A model generated the notes under the pieces. That model was not told where the DNA came from. It ran no database searches and worked only from the letters and a program-made list of their open reading frames with translations. Positions 33,123-38,143 of a stretch of DNA of 38,143 nt are shown in pieces. The DNA lies in assembly GCA_018434245.1 (NCBI GenBank), contig JAHDPQ010000112.1, positions 1-38,143 on the forward strand. Direction: 5' to 3'. The translations under genes were made by a program, and so were the position numbers. Position 1 is the first letter of the stretch; each line of letters opens with the position of its first letter. This DNA comes from Oscillospiraceae bacterium. Lineage in GTDB: Bacteria; Bacillota; Clostridia; Oscillospirales; Ruminococcaceae.

Positions 33123-33890
33123 CTACTGGGTGGCAGATACGATGGGAGTGGCGATTTTCAGCTCTAAAATATCCAACAGGCTGGAAACGAGATGATCGGC
33201 TTCTTCTACCCCAACATCATAGCGAATATCGGAAACCTCAGTCAGATGGGATTGGATTCTCACACTGGCAGCGTATCCGGCAGCCCGTGCACCGCGGACA
33301 TCTCGGGATACGGTGTCTCCCACGTAGACACACTCCTTGGGAGCAACGCCCAAATCCGCGGCGGCAGCCAGAAACAAATCGGCATGGGGTTTGCGGAATC
33401 CCGCAATGCTGGAAAGATAGATGGTATCAAAAAAGTGGTGCAGATCATATTCGTGGAGGATTTCGATCACCTGAGTTTGACAGCCGGTGTTGGAGATGAC
33501 TCCCAACCGGAAGCCTCTGGCCTGGAGGCCCTGCAGAAGCTCCTTGGATTCCGGGCGCAGGGTCCGCTGATAGTAGCCCCGCTCCCACAGGTTGGCCAGC
33601 TTGTCGGCAATGGTTCGCAGTCGGTCCTGATCCACGTTAAAGTCCTTTAAATACCACTGAGACCAGATGGAGTAGGGGTCCAATTCCCGTAGAGACTCCA
33701 TGCCCCAGTGCCGGTACTCCCGGTTCTTCTGCTCCAGATGCAGGGCGAAGGCTTCCGACTCCATCTCAATGGGGATGCCGTGAGAATCGAGATACTGCAG
33801 GATAACTTTGCCGCAGCCATCGTTAAACTCCGGCTTATGTATGACATCCTCAAGGGTTCCGCCCATATCAAAAATAAATGCTTTTACCAT
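33123..33890 (-). CDS. HAD-superfamily hydrolase, atypical motif I
   Basis: A 255-residue subfamily-I HAD phosphatase with a helical cap. Motif I is FDMGGTLED (nucleophile Asp8), motif II is GVISNTGC, motif III is GFRKPHADLF (Lys) and motif IV is YVGDTVSRDV. The usual acid/base Asp two residues after the nucleophile is replaced by Gly10, which may alter or lower phosphatase activity. The ATG at 33890 lies 7 nt after GGGGAGG. Substrate unknown. 22 nt downstream of the EEP gene, so cotranscribed. Confidence 0.9.
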   Translation of the reverse strand: MVKAFIFDMGGTLEDVIHKPEFNDGCGKVILQYLDSHGIPIEMESEAFALHLEQKNREYRHWGMESLRELDPYSIWSQWYLKDFNVDQDRLRTIADKLANLWERGYYQRTLRPESKELLQGLQARGFRLGVISNTGCQTQVIEILHEYDLHHFFDTIYLSSIAGFRKPHADLFLAAAADLGVAPKECVYVGDTVSRDVRGARAAGYAASVRIQSHLTEVSDIRYDVGVEEADHLVSSLLDILELKIATPIVSATQ

Positions 33891-33912
33891 ACTGTTACCT
33901 CCCCGGCAGACT

Positions 33913-34959
33913 TTAGCATTTCACCACTACGGTGACTGCATCGTGATCGGAAAGCTCTTTCCCTTCAAAATCGGAAACATCGGCAGGTGGATTTTCGAGA
34001 TCCTTCATTCGGAAGATGGTCTCCACCCGCTGAGGCTGGGAGCATTTGAGGCCCCGTTGAAAAAACCAGTCCAGATTCAGCTCCACGGTGGCGCCGCTGG
34101 GCATGGGTTTGCGCCGGGTGATCTTGTTCATCAGGTTGCAGTCGCTGTAAGAGAAACCCCGCTGGGCGGCGTGATCCATCAAAGGCTCGATATTGGGGAT
34201 GTCCCCCAGACGGCGCAGCTGCTCCTGTGGATGCTCCTCCAGATACTCCATGCTGCCGGGAGTGTTGCCAGATACGGTGTTGGTGTTCATATCACCGCCA
34301 ATCAGCACCGGAAGATCGCCGAAATGCTGCTCTACCTCATCCAGCAGAAACTTCATCTGGCGCAGCCGCTCCTGAGGCGTGGCCCGGTTTTCCAGATGAA
34401 CGCTGACCAGACCCACCCGCTTGCCGGGAGCCACCTCTGCCTCAGCCAGAATGGCGTTGCGCATTCCCAGCCGGGAATCGCCGGGCATATAGAACCAGTC
34501 GAACTGGATGGGCAGAGGAACCACCTTACAGTTATGTAGAGGAAACCGGGACAGGATGGCGTTGCCGTGGAGTCCCTGTGTATTGCCCTTTTGCCCGGCC
34601 TTGCGGGTGATGAATTCGATGCCAAAAACATAGTTCATCCCCAAAGCCTTTGCGATTTCCCGGGTGGTATCCAAATTACCGGAGCGGGCCATACCGGCAT
34701 CCAGCTCGTTGGCCAGAATGACATCTACATTCCGCAGCTGGGGATGGCACTGGAAAAACGGGATGATGTACTTGAGCCGGGTGCCCTGCTCCATATTAAA
34801 GACAGCCGCCCGAAAGGGAAGAGGACCGCCTTTGCTCAGCCCATTTTCGACATCTGCCTGAAAATACTCGGGAAGATGCGCGCGCAATGCATCCAAGTGG
34901 GTTTTCTCTCCCACCAGATCGGCGGCGGCTTCTATTTTGGATAGGTCAAACTGTATCAT
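33913..34959 (-). CDS. Endonuclease/exonuclease/phosphatase-family hydrolase
   Basis: A 348-residue metal-dependent phosphoesterase fold. Motifs: FRAAVFNMEQGTRLKYI, ILANELDAGMAR (metal Glu), GLHGNAILSRFPL, GLVSVHLENRA, IGGDMNTNTV, LNLDWFF and the C-terminal GKELSDHDAVTV (His). The fold covers nucleases and sugar- or lipid-phosphate phosphatases; the substrate is unknown. The ATG at 34959 follows AAGGAGG. First gene of an operon whose promoter carries a LacI-type operator shared with the divergent lacI gene. Confidence 0.88.
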   Translation of the reverse strand: MIQFDLSKIEAAADLVGEKTHLDALRAHLPEYFQADVENGLSKGGPLPFRAAVFNMEQGTRLKYIIPFFQCHPQLRNVDVILANELDAGMARSGNLDTTREIAKALGMNYVFGIEFITRKAGQKGNTQGLHGNAILSRFPLHNCKVVPLPIQFDWFYMPGDSRLGMRNAILAEAEVAPGKRVGLVSVHLENRATPQERLRQMKFLLDEVEQHFGDLPVLIGGDMNTNTVSGNTPGSMEYLEEHPQEQLRRLGDIPNIEPLMDHAAQRGFSYSDCNLMNKITRRKPMPSGATVELNLDWFFQRGLKCSQPQRVETIFRMKDLENPPADVSDFEGKELSDHDAVTVVVKC

Positions 34960-35051
34960 AAGGGACCTCCTTTTTGAAGATGTATTCAGGCAAAACAGCA
35001 TAATGGCACGCTTTGACGAAGGCTTCTTCCAAGCATGCCGTTTGCAAACTC

Positions 35052-35106
35052 AAACGTTTGCGGTAAATCTTAATCTTATTCTATACAATAACTTCGATTT
35101 TGTCAA
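35052..35106 (-). promoter_or_regulatory. EEP operon promoter and operator O1
   Basis: On the minus strand: TTGACA (35106-35101), 17-nt spacer, TAGAAT (35083-35078). The operator AAACGTTTGCG lies at 35052-35062, inside the palindrome CAAACGTTTG, just downstream of the expected transcription start. Confidence 0.85.
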
Positions 35107-35173
35107 TTGTGTTCTCAAGAATATTTGATAGCCATGGGAAATTTGACGTTTACGCAATAGTTTGCGCCAACAA

Positions 35174-35236
35174 TTGACAAGTGGGTCTTCCTGTAGTAAC
35201 ATGTAATTATTCCTCACGATATTGAAAACGTTTGCG
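35174..35236 (+). promoter_or_regulatory. lacI-type gene promoter and operator O2
   Basis: TTGACA (35174-35179), 17-nt spacer, TAACAT (35197-35202). The operator AAACGTTTGCG (35226-35236) is identical to O1 and again lies just downstream of the expected start. A weaker related site, ACGTTTACGC, lies at 35146-35155 between the promoters. Confidence 0.85.
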
Positions 35237-35266
35237 AAGATCGTGGCCTGAACGGAGTAGATGACC

Positions 35267-36277
35267 ATGAAAAAAGTTACCATAAAAGATGTTGCCAAGG
35301 TGGCGGGGGTTTCCTATGCTACCGTCTCCCGCGCTCTTTCCGGAAGCCCGGAAATCGGGGAAGAAACCAGACAGCGGATCATCAAGCTCAGCAAGGAGAT
35401 GGGGTACACGCCCAATTCCGTCGCCCGTTCTCTGGTGGTGCAATCAACTAATATATTCGGCCTGGTACTAGGGAGAATCAACAACCCCTTTATGTCCGAG
35501 ATCGCCTTTTACGTGGAAAAACACGCCCGGGTAAGGGGCTACAACCTGATGCTTTGCAACTCCGGCAGCGACTTGGATCACGAGGAGGAGACCTACCGCC
35601 TGCTGGTGGGACGTCAGGTAGATGGCATCATCATCATTCCCTCCGGCGTCCACAGCTACGAACGGATCAAGCCCTATCTGGACACCACCCCCACTATTTT
35701 TGTCAGCGAAAACCTGCGGGACCTGCGGCAAAGCTATGTGACAGTGGACAACTACAAGGGCACCATGATGGGGATGGAATACCTCCATTCTCTGGGGCAC
35801 AAAAAAATCCTGTATTTTGGGCGGCGGATGGGAAGCATTACCCATCAGCTGCGGGCCCAAGGTTACGAAGAAGCCTGTAACAAGTTTGGCATTACCCCGG
35901 CCTTTGTGGATAGTCATTATACCCACAGCTCCATCAAAAAGGGGTACCTCATTGCTATGGAGCTGTTTCAGTCACAGGGGCATCTGGGCTATACTGCCAT
36001 CATGGCCTCTACCGACACTATGGCTCTGGGAATCATCAAGGCGGCTGACGAATTTGGCATGAGCATCCCCGAGGATTTTTCTCTCATTGGCTTTGATAAC
36101 ATCAACTTCAGCGGTTTGCCCAAAATCAACCTGACCACCATCGAGCAACCCAAAAACGCTATGGCAGCCGTGGCGGTGGACATGCTGATCAACAAGATTA
36201 CCGACCCCGCCGTAGGATACTCTCACCGCATTATGGAACCCTCCCTGATTGTGCGCAGCTCCTGTGCACCTGTTTAG
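35267..36277 (+). CDS. LacI-family transcriptional regulator
   Basis: A 336-residue repressor. The N-terminal helix-turn-helix and hinge are clear (VTIKDVAKVAGVSYATVSRA; NSVARSLVVQ), followed by a periplasmic-binding-protein-like effector domain (FGLVLGRINNPFMSEIA; LIGFDNINFSGLPKINLTTI). The ATG at 35267 is 9 nt from GGAG and is preferred to one at 35261, which is only 3 nt away. It probably represses itself and the divergent operon through the AAACGTTTGCG sites. The effector is unknown, probably a sugar or nucleoside handled by the PfkB kinase downstream. Confidence 0.94.
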   Translation: MKKVTIKDVAKVAGVSYATVSRALSGSPEIGEETRQRIIKLSKEMGYTPNSVARSLVVQSTNIFGLVLGRINNPFMSEIAFYVEKHARVRGYNLMLCNSGSDLDHEEETYRLLVGRQVDGIIIIPSGVHSYERIKPYLDTTPTIFVSENLRDLRQSYVTVDNYKGTMMGMEYLHSLGHKKILYFGRRMGSITHQLRAQGYEEACNKFGITPAFVDSHYTHSSIKKGYLIAMELFQSQGHLGYTAIMASTDTMALGIIKAADEFGMSIPEDFSLIGFDNINFSGLPKINLTTIEQPKNAMAAVAVDMLINKITDPAVGYSHRIMEPSLIVRSSCAPV

Positions 36278-36364
36278 ATAAGTGGGGTTCATCAAGATAG
36301 TGGTTCCTTTCCCTTTGGGTCTTGAGCCTTCGGGCTTTACAACACATTATAAAGGAGAAGAACT

Positions 36365-37243
36365 ATGGCAAAATACGCAACTTTTATTCTGGGTCAGCCC
36401 TCTCTGGATATCAACACAGATTTTGACGGAACCACCATCCGGGCCGTTGGAGGCGCCGTGGTCTACTCTGGATACTCGGCGTCGTCGCTGGGACACAAAA
36501 CTGCCGTGCTTCCCAAAGCGTCAGCAGATATTGATGTGGATGCCGTCTTTCAGGATGCTGCTAACGTGACGGTGTTTCATCTTTCCAGCCCCAGCAGCAC
36601 CTCGATTTCCAACGTCTACCACACCGCCGACCGGGAGCGGCGCACCTGTAAGGCCATCAGCCGCATCGATCCCTATAAGGTGGAGGAAATTCCCGATGTG
36701 GACGCCGCCATCTATCACGTGGCCGGTCTGATGGTGGGGGATTTGGGGGAGGACATCATCGCCTACGCGTCCCAAAAAGCCATGGCGGCAGTGGATGTCC
36801 AGTGTCTGTTGCGCCGGGACGAAAACGGGGAGATGGTGTTTCGGGACTGGGATCAGAAGCTGGAGTACCTTCCCAAAATCCGCTTCCTAAAAACCGATAC
36901 TGCCGAAGCGGAAATCCTGACCGGGCTGACCGACCGGGTAGAGGCGGCCAAGCAGCTTCACGCCTGGGGCGCTGCAGAAATTATGATTACAAACAGCGCC
37001 GAGGTGCTGATCTACGACGGCAAGGAAATCTACACCCAGCCCATTAAGGCAAGGGATTTGTCCGGGCGCACCGGCAGGGGAGATACTTGCTTTTCCGCCT
37101 ACATAACCGAACGTTTGACTCAAGATATTCCGCAGGCTCTCTTGACAGCTACCGCCCTGGTCTCTCTCAAAATGGAGACTCCCGGGCCTTTTCAGGGAAG
37201 CCGGGAAGATGTGGAGCGGTATATCCAAGAATTTTACCGGTAA
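36365..37243 (+). CDS. PfkB-family carbohydrate/nucleoside kinase
   Basis: A 292-residue ribokinase-like enzyme that phosphorylates a small hydroxylated substrate with ATP. Motifs: the N-terminal AVGGAVVYSGYSASSLGHKT and the C-terminal anion hole LSGRTGRGDTCFSAY with catalytic Asp240. TDTAEAEILTG supplies the kinase middle motif. The substrate cannot be assigned. The ATG at 36365 follows AAAGGAGAAG; the 87-nt gap after lacI has a small GAGCC-TTCG-GGCTT-type hairpin but no terminator, so cotranscription is likely. Confidence 0.92.
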   Translation: MAKYATFILGQPSLDINTDFDGTTIRAVGGAVVYSGYSASSLGHKTAVLPKASADIDVDAVFQDAANVTVFHLSSPSSTSISNVYHTADRERRTCKAISRIDPYKVEEIPDVDAAIYHVAGLMVGDLGEDIIAYASQKAMAAVDVQCLLRRDENGEMVFRDWDQKLEYLPKIRFLKTDTAEAEILTGLTDRVEAAKQLHAWGAAEIMITNSAEVLIYDGKEIYTQPIKARDLSGRTGRGDTCFSAYITERLTQDIPQALLTATALVSLKMETPGPFQGSREDVERYIQEFYR

Positions 37244-37261
37244 ACCGGGAGGCTTTCATAC

Positions 37262-37978
37262 ATGTGGGAAACATTAGCAAACGTGGATATGTATACCCTG
37301 TTTGACAATCTGGGGCTACAGCATCTCACCTGGCAGGCGGTGGTTCTTCGGTTCCTTCTGGCTATTCTGTTCGGCGGGGTGGTGGGTCTGGAACGGACCC
37401 GCAAGCGCCGGGCGGCGGGATTTCGCACCCATATCCTGGTGTGTCTGGGAGCCACCGGCATCATGATGACCGGCCAGTTCGTGTTTGAGAACATCGGAGG
37501 CACCGATCCCGCTCGTCTGGGTGCACAGGTGGTCAGCGGCATCGGATTTCTGGGAGCCGGAACCATTCTGGTGACGGGCTCCAATCAGATCAAGGGGCTT
37601 ACTACGGCGGCTTCCCTGTGGACTTCCGCCTGCATGGGTATTGCCATCGGCATAGGCTTTTACTTTGGAGCTTTTATCATGTGCATCACTGTCTTTGCCG
37701 TCATGACTCTGTTTAACGAGGTGCAGAACCGGTACGTGGCCCGCACCAATGCCATGCGGCTCTATGTGGTGTTTGAATCCATCAAGGATATGAGCTGCTT
37801 CCTGGAGCTTTGCAGGGATAAGAGCATTCATATCGATGATTTTGAGACAACTCGCAGTCAACTGGGAACCGGTATCGCCGTGCTGTTCATGCTGCATTTT
37901 CAGGAGCACAAAAGCCATCAGGAAGTCATCAGGATGATCAGCGAATGCAGCGGAATCATCGCCATTGAGGAAATCTAA
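37262..37978 (+). CDS. MgtC/SapB-family membrane protein
   Basis: A 238-residue protein with an N-terminal MgtC domain of four to five helices and a C-terminal ACT-like soluble domain. Motifs: LAILFGGVVGLERTRKRRAAGFRTHILVCLGAT region (about 32-65), GSGIGFLGAGTI-like at about 92-103, and GLTTAASLWTSACMGIAIG. MgtC proteins are linked to magnesium homeostasis and to control of F-type ATPase in pathogens; the role here is unknown. The ATG at 37262 follows GGGAGG. Probably the last gene of the lacI-pfkB unit; the insertion sequence begins 25 bp after its stop. Confidence 0.92.
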   Translation: MWETLANVDMYTLFDNLGLQHLTWQAVVLRFLLAILFGGVVGLERTRKRRAAGFRTHILVCLGATGIMMTGQFVFENIGGTDPARLGAQVVSGIGFLGAGTILVTGSNQIKGLTTAASLWTSACMGIAIGIGFYFGAFIMCITVFAVMTLFNEVQNRYVARTNAMRLYVVFESIKDMSCFLELCRDKSIHIDDFETTRSQLGTGIAVLFMLHFQEHKSHQEVIRMISECSGIIAIEEI

Positions 37979-38002
37979 ACTATCACGCAAACCCCGGCCT
38001 TA

Positions 38003-38143
38003 TGAACTGCACCCTATTTGTTAGACAGTATGATATACTGAAAACGAATGGGGTGTTTTTTTATGCCAAGGGGAATACCTAATAAAAAGTACAGCGGGGA
38101 ATTTAAGCAGCAGGTAGTGGAAGCAATGCAAGAAGAAAATCTA
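38003..38143 (+). mobile_element. Left end of an IS3-family insertion sequence (partial)
   Basis: TGAACTGCACCCTATTTGTT at 38003 resembles the left terminal repeat of IS150-type IS3 elements and is followed 60 nt later by a transposase start. The element runs off the window, so the right end and any target duplication cannot be seen. Confidence 0.75.
38063..38143 (+). CDS. IS3-family transposase OrfA, 5' part only
   Basis: The first 27 codons of a helix-turn-helix OrfA: MPRGIPNKKYSGEFKQQVVE and on, a typical IS3 N-terminus (KYSxEFK). Truncated by the window edge, not shown to be broken. The ribosome binding site before the ATG at 38063 is weak. Confidence 0.8.
   Translation, partial: MPRGIPNKKYSGEFKQQVVEAMQEENL

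Noticed and set aside
1-38143. CRISPR array, prophage, or defence island
   Set aside because: I saw no regularly spaced repeats, cas genes, phage structural genes or restriction genes; the content is mostly core metabolism.

Overview
The window reads as chromosomal DNA of an anaerobic, spore-forming, low-oxygen-adapted member of the class Clostridia. Oscillospirales / Ruminococcaceae-like is my best guess, inferred from gene content and not proven. Evidence for this: a complete Rnf complex, a B12-dependent ribonucleotide reductase, a rubredoxin and flavodiiron oxygen-detoxification set, SpoIIGA-SigE, CtsR-McsA-ClpC, EF-P followed by a CD1247-type protein, and Gram-positive regulation (T-box, CtsR box, Mn riboswitch, strong GGAGG ribosome binding sites with several GTG and TTG starts). 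I see no phage, CRISPR array, tRNA or rRNA.

Layout. 1-938: no convincing gene; an array of back-to-back perfect hairpins and an imperfect repeat. 939-3080: a secreted Ig-like/SLH-like surface protein and an M15-type peptidase lipoprotein. 3168-4149: promoter, yybP-ykoY Mn2+ riboswitch with terminator, and mntP. 4186-5409: yjbQ-exoA. 5533-7980: nrdJ. 8102-9545: a small unknown protein, efp and a CD1247-family metal-binding protein. 9883-15544: Gx/ECF-type transporter and rnfCDGEAB. 15684-16426: a rhomboid-fold protein without visible catalytic motifs. 16612-20084: ctsR-mcsA-clpC, without mcsB. 20315-22451 (minus): an acyl-CoA synthetase behind a T-box leader. 22498-26000: hisZ-hisG-hisC-hisB, divergent from it. 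26122-27465 (minus): amino acid:cation symporter. 27529-28455: lytic transglycosylase. 28734-30366: spoIIGA-sigE. 30441-32655: flavin reductase-like protein, rubredoxin and flavodiiron protein. 32731-34959 (minus): an operon of EEP-family hydrolase, HAD hydrolase and small membrane protein. 35174-37978: LacI regulator, PfkB kinase and MgtC-family protein. 38003-end: left end of an IS3-family insertion sequence.

How it fits together. Rnf couples ferredoxin oxidation to NAD+ reduction and ion pumping. Flavin reductase, rubredoxin and flavodiiron protein form a plausible complete NAD(P)H-to-O2 (or NO) electron chain. SpoIIGA-SigE is the mother-cell sigma factor and its processing protease. The divergent LacI-type region carries identical operator cores just downstream of both promoters, so the two flanking operons probably form one regulon.

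The most interesting element is the T-box leader controlling an AMP-forming acyl-CoA synthetase. An uncharged tRNA would switch on a CoA-ligase, which suggests the ligase feeds amino acid synthesis, for example by activating branched-chain or aryl acids for reductive carboxylation. Two further structured leader regions in the rubredoxin/flavodiiron cluster and the hairpin array at the left end match no RNA class I recognise.
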